Positions 1-4,559 of a stretch of 7,917 nucleotides of DNA are shown here, piece after piece. The stretch is from positions 1-7,917 of the forward strand of contig JAKAFG010000087.1 of NCBI GenBank assembly GCA_021818125.1, in the 5' to 3' direction. This DNA is from Pseudomonadota bacterium. GTDB taxonomy: Bacteria > Pseudomonadota > Gammaproteobacteria > Acidithiobacillales > Acidithiobacillaceae. Position 1 is the stretch's first letter, and the number at the start of each line of letters is the position of its first letter. The translations under genes and the position numbers were made by a program. Below the pieces are notes generated by a model. The model was not told the origin of the DNA. It made no database searches and saw only the letters and a list, made by a program, of their open reading frames with translations.

Positions 1-1
1 C

Positions 2-79
2 AAGAGAGGCAACGATAATCGGTGGGTATGCGCGATTGATAATTCCTACGGGCACAGTTTGCTTGAGGCAAATGCCTAA
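2..79 (+). CDS. Possible C-terminal tail of an upstream cassette gene (partial)
   Basis: A reading frame enters from the left edge and encodes 25 residues ending in ...HSLLEANA. Its TAA stop lies inside the GCCTAAC element of the attC-like site that starts at 74. A stop codon in or just before the attC R'' element is typical of cassette genes; here higA stops 1 nt before its R'' element and parE 2 nt before its candidate. That placement is the only support. The fragment is too short to identify, and another frame through the same bases also stays open, so this is a tentative call. Confidence 0.3.
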   Translation, partial: KRGNDNRWVCAIDNSYGHSLLEANA

Positions 80-180
80 CAACGCCATCAACTCGGACGT
101 GCAAAAGCGGCGCTTCGCTCTGCTTTTGCACGCCGGTTATGGCGAACGGGACGCGAGTGTCGAACATCGGGGCGTTGGGC
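74..180 (+). other. attC-like site with perfect R'' and long stem, R' uncertain
   Basis: GCCTAAC (74-80) matches the integron R'' consensus RYYYAAC. A strong imperfect inverted repeat follows: 83-108 pairs with 122-144, including a perfect 10-bp core GTGCAAAAGC/GCTTTTGCAC. Extra bases lie in the left arm only (C89, T93, A97), resembling attC extrahelical bases. The R' element that should directly follow the stem is missing (AACGGGA at 145). The nearest match to GTTRRRY is GTTGGGC at 174-180, which I took as the end. This is probably a real but damaged or atypical attC. Confidence 0.5.
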
Positions 181-190
181 GCACAGCGCC

Positions 191-304
191 CGCGAACCCC
201 TCGTTCGAGCGGACACCGCTACGCGGCTTCGCCCGCGTAAGCCTCCGCGCACTTCGTGCCCTCCGGCCTTACACGGGTGCCGCACAACTCGCGCCCCGTT
301 AGCT
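191..304 (+). other. attC recombination site preceding the higBA cassette
   Basis: The layout matches the clear attC at 941-1006. AAC (195-197) is followed by six bases, then the left arm 204-217, which pairs with 276-287 (GGTGCCGCACAA). The left arm has exactly two unpaired bases, C206 and A213, 7 nt apart as in the 941 site. On the bottom strand these would be extrahelical G and T, the classical integrase recognition feature. The site ends in GTTAGCT (298-304), with cleavage expected after G298. The loop (218-275) is long and GC-rich. The R'' seven-mer is degenerate. This site would define the left end of the higBA cassette. Confidence 0.65.
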
Positions 305-315
305 ATCAAGAAAAC

Positions 316-344
316 TTGCACATCGTAAACATTATGTTTATTAT
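316..344 (+). promoter_or_regulatory. Candidate higBA promoter with overlapping palindromic operator
   Basis: A -35-like TTGCAC (316-321) is followed after exactly 17 bp by TATTAT (339-344), five of six matches to the -10 consensus. A perfect inverted repeat TAAACA-TTA-TGTTTA occupies 326-340 and overlaps the -10. HigA antitoxins usually repress their own operon by binding such palindromes, so this is a likely HigA operator (inference). The predicted transcript start is about 351, the first base of the higB ATG. Confidence 0.5.
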
Positions 345-350
345 TGGCGC

Positions 351-632
351 ATGATTCAAACATTCGCCAACACTGAAACCGAAGGCTTTTTCGTTACAGG
401 TAAATCGCGTCGTTTACCTTCGGAAATTCTCAAGCGTGCAGCCATGCGTCTCAATCAGTTGCATGCCGCTACAGAGTTGAATGATCTACGTTTGCCACCC
501 TCTAATCACTTGGAGGCTCTTTCAGGTAATCGCATTGGTCAATGGAGTATACGTATAAACCAACAGTGGCGTGTCTGTTTCAAGTTTGAAAATGGTGACG
601 CATTTAATGTCGAAATAGTGGATTACCACTAG
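351..632 (+). CDS. higB: HigB-type mRNA interferase toxin (type II TA)
   Basis: This 93-residue protein belongs to the RelE/HigB superfamily, whose members cut mRNA in the ribosomal A site. Family features are the N-terminal MIQTFAN...FFVTG block, the RIGQWSIRINQQWR core (61-74) and the terminal DYH. R68, R74, Y92 and H93 correspond to the region that carries catalytic residues in characterised HigB (from family knowledge). Length is normal. The ATG at 351 fits the usual HigB start, but there is no clear Shine-Dalgarno upstream. The gene order is toxin first, 10 nt before higA, which is the hallmark of higBA. The pair is flanked by attC sites and so forms a cassette. Confidence 0.92.
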   Translation: MIQTFANTETEGFFVTGKSRRLPSEILKRAAMRLNQLHAATELNDLRLPPSNHLEALSGNRIGQWSIRINQQWRVCFKFENGDAFNVEIVDYH

Positions 633-642
633 GAGGAATAAC

Positions 643-939
643 ATGATCTACAATGGTTTAACACCTATCCATCCCGGCGAGTACCTCGCCGAGCTCCTTG
701 AAGAGCTTCATATCTCTCAAGCGTTGTTCGCTCGTACCATTGGTGTGTCGCCCATGCGCATTTCCCATATCGTTAAAGGCAAGCGCCCTGTTACGGCTGA
801 ACTAGCATTGCTGTTTGCAAAAGCTTTTGAGCAAACTCCACAGTATTGGCTCAATTTACAAGCCAGCTATGATCTAAAAACTGCTGAGAAAAGCATCGCC
901 AATCGTCTCTTCTCCATTCATAGCTTGGCCCATGCTTAA
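643..939 (+). CDS. higA: HigA-type antitoxin, HTH repressor
   Basis: A 98-residue XRE-family antitoxin that neutralises HigB and probably represses the operon. The N-terminal HPGEYL motif (10-15) is characteristic of HigA. A helix-turn-helix lies at about residues 25-44 (SQALFARTIGVSPMRISHIV). The C-terminal QYWLNLQASYDL block (67-78) is also typical. The ATG is preceded by a strong AGGAGG Shine-Dalgarno (631-636), whereas higB has none evident, which would favour antitoxin translation. The TAA stop (937-939) lies one base before the attC R'' at 941. Length and motifs look intact. Confidence 0.95.
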   Translation: MIYNGLTPIHPGEYLAELLEELHISQALFARTIGVSPMRISHIVKGKRPVTAELALLFAKAFEQTPQYWLNLQASYDLKTAEKSIANRLFSIHSLAHA

Positions 940-940
940 T

Positions 941-1006
941 GGCTAACCCCTCATTCCACCGGACTGGCCGAAAAGCGCGGCCAGCCGGTGAATTCCAACG
1001 TTAGAA
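941..1006 (+). other. attC recombination site, canonical geometry
   Basis: R'' GGCTAAC (941-947) and R' GTTAGAA (1000-1006) flank an inverted repeat. The left arm is TTCCACCGGACTGGCCG (954-970), the loop is 971-977, and the right arm is CGGCCAGCCGGTGAA (978-992). The arms pair fully except for two extra left-arm bases, a C (956 or 957) and A963. On the bottom strand these become unpaired G and T, the known determinants that make the integrase choose the bottom strand. R'' and R' are complementary through CTAAC/GTTAG. With cleavage after G1000, the higBA cassette would span about 299-1000. Confidence 0.85.
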
Positions 1007-1020
1007 CAGCACAGGGGGTC

Positions 1021-1194
1021 GTGGGCGAACAACTCACAAAGTTCAGGCGTCGGAGGACCGCTCGCAAGTCCTTCGAGGACTTGGATAAACGCCGCGACAT
1101 GTACATCGTCTTGCACTATTCGTGCGAGTCCTTCTACGACATTAAACCAGAGCTGCTATGGGGCAGGTCAATGACGAATACTGGCGTAACGTAA
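1021..1194 (+). CDS. Unrecognised ORF, probable truncated cassette gene
   Basis: A frame of about 57 residues begins after the attC at 941-1006, from GTG 1021 (the open frame extends back to GTG 988, inside the attC stem). It contains a basic stretch (KFRRRRTARKSF) and then MYIVLHYSCESFYDI, which looks like folded-domain sequence. After that the frame runs into LLWGRSMTNTGVT and stops. I do not recognise the family with confidence. The GTG has purine-rich sequence only 2-3 nt upstream, too close for a good ribosome site. It may be the N-terminal remnant of a longer protein cut by a deletion. Confidence 0.3.
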   Translation: MGEQLTKFRRRRTARKSFEDLDKRRDMYIVLHYSCESFYDIKPELLWGRSMTNTGVT

Positions 1195-1349
1195 GCGATT
1201 AAAAGTTCCGTTGTTTGCGCGAGAAGGATCGGAGGTTGCAGTTCTGGACGGTGACGATGGGCGGGCGATCGCCAAAGCAGGCGCTGGAGCAGAGGTACTC
1301 GCGACTGACTAAACTGGCGCCGGTTATTGGCGCAAAGGAAAGGCCATCT

Positions 1350-1540
1350 ATGAGCGCGAAAATCAAATACACCGATGAACCCCTTGGCAAGATTCAAGTG
1401 GTTCCCGACTTCCTTCCTTCGCCAGCCGAATTGGCATTTCATGAAGAGCATCGAGTTCTTCAAGTCCGAGGCCACAAAACATCACACGCAGTACCAACGC
1501 ATGATTCGGCGGCTTCTCGACGCGTATGTCGACGGTCAGA
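1350..1540 (+). pseudogene. Broken CopG/ribbon-helix-helix antitoxin, internal deletion and frameshift
   Basis: Two halves of one recognisable antitoxin lie in different frames. From ATG 1350 the sequence reads MSAKIKYTDEPLGKIQVVPDFLPSPAELAF. From 1441, one frame on, it reads KSIEFFKSEATKHHTQYQ followed by RMIRRLLDAYVDGQ. In relatives as I recall them, a short strand segment carrying the DNA-contacting beta ribbon sits between AELAF and the KS(I/V)EFF helix. Here that segment is absent and the frame changes, so an internal deletion is the simplest reading. A good Shine-Dalgarno (AGGAAAGG, 1336-1343) precedes the ATG. No partner toxin is recognisable upstream (1007-1349). The attC-like site starting at 1541 directly follows, so this is probably a decayed TA cassette. 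Confidence 0.7.
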
Positions 1541-1633
1541 CCCCAACCCGGCAGTCCACGCCGACGCTGCGCGATAAAGCCGCGCCGGGCATCCGCGCCC
1601 AACTCACGCGCGGTGGACCTATCCCGATTGGGC
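1541..1633 (+). other. attC-like site between the broken antitoxin and yoeB
   Basis: CCCCAAC (1541-1547) resembles R'' and ATTGGGC (1627-1633) resembles R', each with one mismatch to consensus. After six bases, GTCCAC (1554-1559) pairs with GTGGAC (1613-1618), and the stem continues with CGCGC-type pairing that leaves extra bases in the left arm, including A1564. The position is right for an attC, just after an antitoxin C-terminus and 3 nt before the yoeB stop. The degenerate ends make this a moderate call. Confidence 0.45.
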
Positions 1634-1636
1634 GTC

Positions 1637-1891
1637 TCAGTAGTGGAAACGCAACTGAGCAATCATCAATGCATCACCTTCTATTCGATACACCATGCGA
1701 TGCTCATCTGTAATACGGCGTGACCAAAATCCTGAAAGAGCATGCTTCAGTGCTTCGGGTTTGCCAACTCCAGCGAAGGGTTCACGCTGTGTCTCACGTA
1801 TCAGCTTATTGATTCGCTCGACCATGCGCTTGTCTTGCTTCTGCCAATATAGGTAGTCTTCCCATGCATCGTCAGAGAAGGTCGGCCTCAC
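1637..1891 (-). CDS. yoeB: YoeB mRNA interferase toxin
   Basis: An 84-residue Txe/YoeB-family toxin that cleaves mRNA on the ribosome. It is highly similar to E. coli YoeB along its whole length: WEDYLYWQ (10-17), GKPEALKH (43-50), SGFWSRRI(T/D)EHR (53-65) and a terminal FHY. The catalytic residues known from E. coli, E46, R65, H83 and Y84, occupy identical positions. The start is GTG 1891, overlapping the yefM stop as GTGA, so translation is probably coupled to the antitoxin. It lies opposite to the other cassette genes, with its 3' end 3 nt from the attC-like R' at 1627-1633. It appears intact. Confidence 0.96.
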   Translation of the reverse strand: MRPTFSDDAWEDYLYWQKQDKRMVERINKLIRETQREPFAGVGKPEALKHALSGFWSRRITDEHRMVYRIEGDALMIAQLRFHY

Positions 1892-2139
1892 TTCGCCAGC
1901 TTCCGCTCAACGCCTTTACCGGCGTTCAGTTGTGCGACGGCAGCGAGGAGGCGCTTGGCGTTGGCGGGGGTACGCAAGAGGTAGGCGGTTTCCTCCAGCG
2001 CCTTGTAGTCTTCGAGCGAGAGCATCACGACGGACTGTTCGCCATTGCGGGTAATGATCAAGGGTTCGTGGTCGTCGCAAACGCGGTCCATGGCGCTGGC
2101 GAGGTTTGCACGAACGGTGGTATAGGTAATCGCATCCAT
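1888..2139 (-). CDS. yefM: YefM antitoxin (Phd/YefM family)
   Basis: An 83-residue antitoxin that inhibits YoeB and, with it, represses the operon. The N-terminal half has the Phd/YefM DNA-binding fold: ITYTTVRANLASAMDRVCDD, then PLIITRNG and VVMLSLEDYKALEET. R10 and R31 fall where E. coli YefM has DNA-contacting arginines (from memory). The C-terminal tail (about 57-83) is the expected flexible toxin-wrapping segment. The ATG at 2139 follows a clear GGAGG about 7 nt upstream. The order yefM-yoeB with a 4-nt overlap is typical. Confidence 0.95.
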   Translation of the reverse strand: MDAITYTTVRANLASAMDRVCDDHEPLIITRNGEQSVVMLSLEDYKALEETAYLLRTPANAKRLLAAVAQLNAGKGVERKLAK

Positions 2140-2155
2140 AACAAGCCTCCAAATA

Positions 2156-2194
2156 TGTACGCGTTACTGTACATGTTTTACGGCAGCCTGTCTA
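2156..2194 (-). promoter_or_regulatory. yefM-yoeB promoter and TGTACA-type operator
   Basis: On the minus strand, TAGACA (2194-2189) and TACAGT (2171-2166) are separated by 17 bp and make a good sigma-70-like promoter. A perfect TGTACA palindrome (2168-2173) overlaps the -10. An imperfect copy, TGTACG (2156-2161), lies with its centre 12 bp away. E. coli YefM-YoeB represses through paired TGTACA cores with this same centre spacing (established knowledge, recalled), so this is very probably an autoregulatory operator. Confidence 0.75.
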
Positions 2195-2275
2195 GCGCGA
2201 CGGTGCAGACCGTTGAGCGACAAGAACGGCGCGGTAGTTCGACGGAAGAGCGGATCGGCGGCGAGCGTGTTGGCT
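2190..2275 (+). other. Possible degenerate attC upstream of the ParDE-like cassette
   Basis: GTCTAGC (2190-2196) is one mismatch from the R'' consensus and GTTGGCT (2269-2275) is one from R'. The spacing (86 bp) is right and the ends show weak complementarity (GCGCGACGG against CGGCGAGCG). I could not build a convincing stem with the two canonical unpaired bases. It is proposed mainly because a boundary is expected between the two modules. It could equally be ordinary intergenic sequence. Confidence 0.28.
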
Positions 2276-2298
2276 TTGGCCTCTGATGGGCGTATATT
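2270..2298 (+). promoter_or_regulatory. Candidate promoter of the ParDE-like module
   Basis: TTGGCT (2270-2275) and TATATT (2293-2298) are separated by exactly 17 bp. Transcription would start near 2305, which favours ATG 2329 rather than ATG 2308 as the antitoxin start, because 2308 would have no leader for ribosome binding. I saw no clear palindromic operator. Confidence 0.5.
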
Positions 2299-2328
2299 GG
2301 ATCGCAAATGCAATGCGAGGTTCGAGCA

Positions 2329-2595
2329 ATGAAATCTGCCACTATCCCACCACTACGTGTAACCCCCGAGCTGCGGCAGGCTGCGGAGAGTGTGTTGCGA
2401 GATGGTGAGACGCTTAGCAGCTTTGTAGAAAGCTCGCTGGTGAAGCAGATCGAATTTCGCAAAATGCAGCGGGAATTTATTGCACGAGGGTTGGCCTCGC
2501 GGGAAGCGGCAAAGAAATCTGGTAGGTACGTCAGCAAGGAAGATTCACTGGCTGCGTTAGATGCCATTCTGGATAAGCACCGCGGCAATAGGTGA
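2329..2595 (+). CDS. ParD-like ribbon-helix-helix antitoxin
   Basis: An 88-residue protein from ATG 2329 (GAGG is 9 nt upstream). The N-terminal part, ATIPPLRVTPELRQAAESVL then ETLSSFVESSLVKQIEFR (4-44), has the strand-helix-helix look of CopG/RHH repressors. The C-terminal part, with GLASREAAKKSGRYVSKEDSLAALD, resembles toxin-binding tails of ParD-like antitoxins. An upstream in-frame ATG at 2308 would add seven residues. The stop overlaps the next gene as GTGA, and that gene is a ParE-like toxin, which strongly supports an antitoxin role. I would not assign an exact subfamily. Confidence 0.85.
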   Translation: MKSATIPPLRVTPELRQAAESVLRDGETLSSFVESSLVKQIEFRKMQREFIARGLASREAAKKSGRYVSKEDSLAALDAILDKHRGNR

Positions 2596-2891
2596 GCTAT
2601 CAACTGCGCGTCTCTGAAACCGCACAAGAGGACCAGGAGCGGCTGTTCGATTTTCTTGCCACAAATGACCTCCAGGCGGCTATTCGTGCTCGCGCCGCGA
2701 TAGAAAAGGCTTATGAATTTGTTGAGCTGATGCCTTTCGCATGTCGGAAGGCTGCGGATTCGACCCCCTTTTTGCGTGAGCTCGTCATTCCGTTTGGATC
2801 TGACGGCTATGTTGCACTCTTCGAAATCGAAGACAGCAATACCGTGACCATTCTGGCCATACGTCATCAGCGTGAGGAAGATTTCCATTAA
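2592..2891 (+). CDS. ParE/RelE-superfamily toxin
   Basis: A 99-residue protein starting at GTG 2592, which overlaps the antitoxin stop (GTGA). The start SYQLRVSETAQEDQERLFDFL, the helix AAIRARAAIEKAYEFV (29-44), the FLREL(V) strand (60-65) and the C-terminal TILAIRHQREEDF (86-98) are characteristic of ParE-like toxins. Canonical ParE members inhibit DNA gyrase and RelE members cut mRNA; sequence alone does not decide which applies here. The length is normal for the family and no lesion is seen. The TAA stop lies 2 nt before the attC-like site at 2894. Confidence 0.88.
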   Translation: MSYQLRVSETAQEDQERLFDFLATNDLQAAIRARAAIEKAYEFVELMPFACRKAADSTPFLRELVIPFGSDGYVALFEIEDSNTVTILAIRHQREEDFH

Positions 2892-2893
2892 TT

Positions 2894-2949
2894 TTCTAGC
2901 GCCAGAGCGTTTGTCACCCAACAAATGCCGCTGAACTCAGGCGTTAGGC
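2894..2949 (+). other. attC-like site closing the cassette array
   Basis: The right half is convincing: GCTGAACTCAGGCGTTAGGC (2930-2949) closely resembles the conserved right end of classical attC sites, and R' GTTAGGC (2943-2949) fits the consensus exactly. The left half is ambiguous. CTAGCGCC (2896-2903) pairs with GGCGTTAG (2941-2948), and GCGTTTGT pairs with ACAAATGC around a small loop, giving R'' TTCTAGC at 2894-2900. An alternative R'', ACCCAAC (2916-2922), would leave too short a site. No further cassette features were seen to the right, so this may be the distal array end. Confidence 0.5.
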
Positions 2950-3089
2950 CGTTTAGCCAATGGCAGGCGAATTGCGATAACCTGGCCATAGTGGACAGTC
3001 CCGTTTCAGGAGGATGCCGGAAGCCCTTATCAAGTGGTGTGTGCTATATTTTCATCCCTGCAAAAGGCCGGGAGTGGGTGTGTTGCGGT
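2950..3089. other. Gene-free junction between the array and core genes
   Basis: I see no supportable gene here. It contains a possible promoter (listed separately) and the short string TAGTGGACAGTCCC at 2990-3003, which recalls the ends of some insertion sequences but has no partner end or transposase nearby. Confidence 0.5.
3042..3050 (+). promoter_or_regulatory. Candidate extended -10 promoter for the tsaD operon
   Basis: TGCTATATT (3042-3050) matches an extended -10 (TGn followed by a TATAAT-like hexamer). No -35 match lies 17 bp upstream, which extended -10 promoters tolerate. It is the only good promoter-like element between the array and tsaD. Confidence 0.35.
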
Positions 3090-3404
3090 ATGGATGAAAT
3101 AAGCGGAAAGCATCAGGCAGGGTCTTGTGGCGGGGCAGACGCGGCCTTTGATGCGATGGACCCTGACGAAAAAGTGGCTCTGGTGCGGGCCTTGCGCTGG
3201 CCGCTGTCGGCTTCAGCGGGTGCGCCATCCTGTTCGGCGACGCCGGGCCGTCCTGTCCGGCCATCGCTCGTGGAGCCCAAAAATTTACCGCGGCGTCGCG
3301 CGCTGACCACGAAAGCGATGAGCGCGGGCATGTGGCCGTGGGTACCCGCTGGTTTCGTTTTTTGTGCGCGCAGCGCGGTCTGGAGCCGGACCGCACCTTC
3401 ATGA
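3090..3404 (+). CDS. Doubtful ORF ahead of tsaD, maybe the N-terminal part of a frame-disrupted gene
   Basis: ATG 3090 opens a frame whose first part (MDEISGK...DAAFDAMDPDEKVALVRALRW) looks protein-like. From about residue 40 it becomes rich in Pro, Ser and Arg and resembles out-of-frame sequence. Over the same stretch the frame used by the 3332-3559 ORF is open back to a stop at 3164-3166 and reads plausibly (VGFSGCAILFGDAG). A single gene running from 3090 to 3559 with one frameshift around 3165-3220 would reconcile both. The ribosome site upstream is weak (GGGAG about 15 nt away). I do not recognise the protein. Confidence 0.25.
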   Translation: MDEISGKHQAGSCGGADAAFDAMDPDEKVALVRALRWPLSASAGAPSCSATPGRPVRPSLVEPKNLPRRRALTTKAMSAGMWPWVPAGFVFCARSAVWSRTAPS

Positions 3405-3559
3405 CACTCCTGCAGCAGTATTATCGGGGACGGATTCAGGGGCCGCTGGCGCTGACGGCGCGGCGTGCAGCGGGCTTTTCGGAGCCGGAGCTGGACTGGC
3501 TGCAGAGCCGCATCGGACAACCCGCCGCCACAAAGCCGGAGGCGGTGCGCCATGATTGA
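3332..3559 (+). CDS. Hypothetical protein overlapping the tsaD start
   Basis: 75 residues from GTG 3332: soluble, rich in aromatic and basic residues (GTRWFRFLCAQRG, FMTLLQQYYRGRI), with no signal peptide or membrane segment. Its codons show the high G/C third position of the neighbouring core genes, which supports real coding. The stop overlaps tsaD by 8 nt (ATGATTGA), suggesting translational coupling. The true start is uncertain: the frame stays open upstream to 3167 without a better start codon, and the gene may be the intact 3' part of a longer frame-disrupted one. I do not recognise its family. Confidence 0.5.
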   Translation: MAVGTRWFRFLCAQRGLEPDRTFMTLLQQYYRGRIQGPLALTARRAAGFSEPELDWLQSRIGQPAATKPEAVRHD

Positions 3560-4559
3560 GCGGATACTGGGCATTGAAAGCTCCTGCGATGAAACGGGGC
3601 TCGCCCTCTATGACCGCCAGCGTGGTCTGCTCGGCGAAGTGCTGTTCAGCCAGATTGCTCTGCACGCCCCTTATGGCGGCGTCGTACCGGAACTGGCGTC
3701 ACGGGACCATGTGCGCCGCCTGCCCTCGCTGCTCGACGATCTGTTGGCGCAGACCGGCGGGCAGCGTCCTGACGCCATCGCCGTCACCGCCGGTCCGGGA
3801 CTCATCGGTGCCCTGCTGGTGGGGGTGAATTTCGCCCGTGGCCTCGCCATGGGCTGGGATATCCCGGTAATCCCCGTGCATCATCTGGAAGGTCACCTGC
3901 TGGCGCCGCTGCTCAATGGGGTGGCCCCCTTCCCGGCGGTGGCCCTGCTGGTTTCCGGCGGTCATACGCTGCTGGTGGAAGTCCGGGGCATCGGCGACTA
4001 TATTTTGTTGGGAGAGACGCTGGATGACGCCGCCGGTGAAGCCTTCGACAAGGCAGCCAAGATGATGGGACTGGGCTATCCCGGTGGGCCGGCGCTGGCG
4101 GCACTGGCGGAGGGTGGAGATGCCCAGGCTTTTCGCCTGCCCCGGCCGCTGCTGGACCGGCCGGGACTGGACTTCAGCTTCAGTGGTTTGAAAACGGCCT
4201 TCCGTCTGGCCTCCATGCCCATTGCGCCCGACGATGTGCAAAAGCGGGGCGACCTGGCCGCCAGTTTCCAGGCCGCGGTGGTGGAGACGCTGTTCAGGAA
4301 ATGCCAGCGCGCCCTGCAGCAGACCGGGCTGAGGCGTCTGATCGTGGCGGGTGGCGTCGGCGCCAACCGGGCGCTGCGGGCCGCCCTGAACGGCCTGGTG
4401 TCTGAAGGTGTCGAAGTCTTTATAGCCGATCTCGCGCATTGTACGGACAACGCAGCGATGATCGCCCTGACCGGTGCCCTGCACACGGAGCGGACCCAGG
4501 TAGCCACAGCGGACTTCCCGGTGCGGGCGCGCTGGTCCCTGACGGAGGAGGAAGCGTGA
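3552..4559 (+). CDS. tsaD: tRNA N6-adenosine threonylcarbamoyltransferase TsaD
   Basis: 335 residues of the Kae1/TsaD/Gcp family, close to the usual length (337 in E. coli). With TsaB and TsaE it transfers the threonylcarbamoyl group from TC-AMP to A37 of tRNAs that read ANN codons, in the cytoplasm. Visible signatures are GIESSCDET (7-15), PGLIGALLVG (82-91), the metal-binding HHLEGH (H111 and H115), VSGGHT (134-139), the GEAFDKAAKMMGLGYPGGP block (162-180) and CTDNAAMIA with D299. The start ATG 3552 has GGAGG 9 nt upstream, and residues before it are not family-like. It overlaps the preceding small ORF by 8 nt and the next gene by 1 nt, so it lies in an operon. It is essential in many bacteria. 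Confidence 0.98.
   Translation: MIERILGIESSCDETGLALYDRQRGLLGEVLFSQIALHAPYGGVVPELASRDHVRRLPSLLDDLLAQTGGQRPDAIAVTAGPGLIGALLVGVNFARGLAMGWDIPVIPVHHLEGHLLAPLLNGVAPFPAVALLVSGGHTLLVEVRGIGDYILLGETLDDAAGEAFDKAAKMMGLGYPGGPALAALAEGGDAQAFRLPRPLLDRPGLDFSFSGLKTAFRLASMPIAPDDVQKRGDLAASFQAAVVETLFRKCQRALQQTGLRRLIVAGGVGANRALRAALNGLVSEGVEVFIADLAHCTDNAAMIALTGALHTERTQVATADFPVRARWSLTEEEA

Noticed and set aside
36..302. Open frame across the attC-like hairpins at the left end
   Set aside because: It runs through strong inverted repeats, has no recognisable motif and no ribosome site; the attC explanation fits better.
2308..2328. ATG 2308 as the start of the ParD-like antitoxin
   Set aside because: It would be only about 3 nt from the predicted transcript start and adds seven residues that look unlike the family; ATG 2329 has GAGG upstream.
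2178..2924. Long minus-strand ORF (248 codons) across the ParDE-like module
   Set aside because: It lies opposite two well-recognised overlapping TA genes on the plus strand and its translation resembles no family. It is a shadow of their codon use.
2990..3003. TAGTGGACAGTCCC string as a possible insertion-sequence end
   Set aside because: There is no second inverted end, transposase fragment or target duplication nearby; a short resemblance is not enough.
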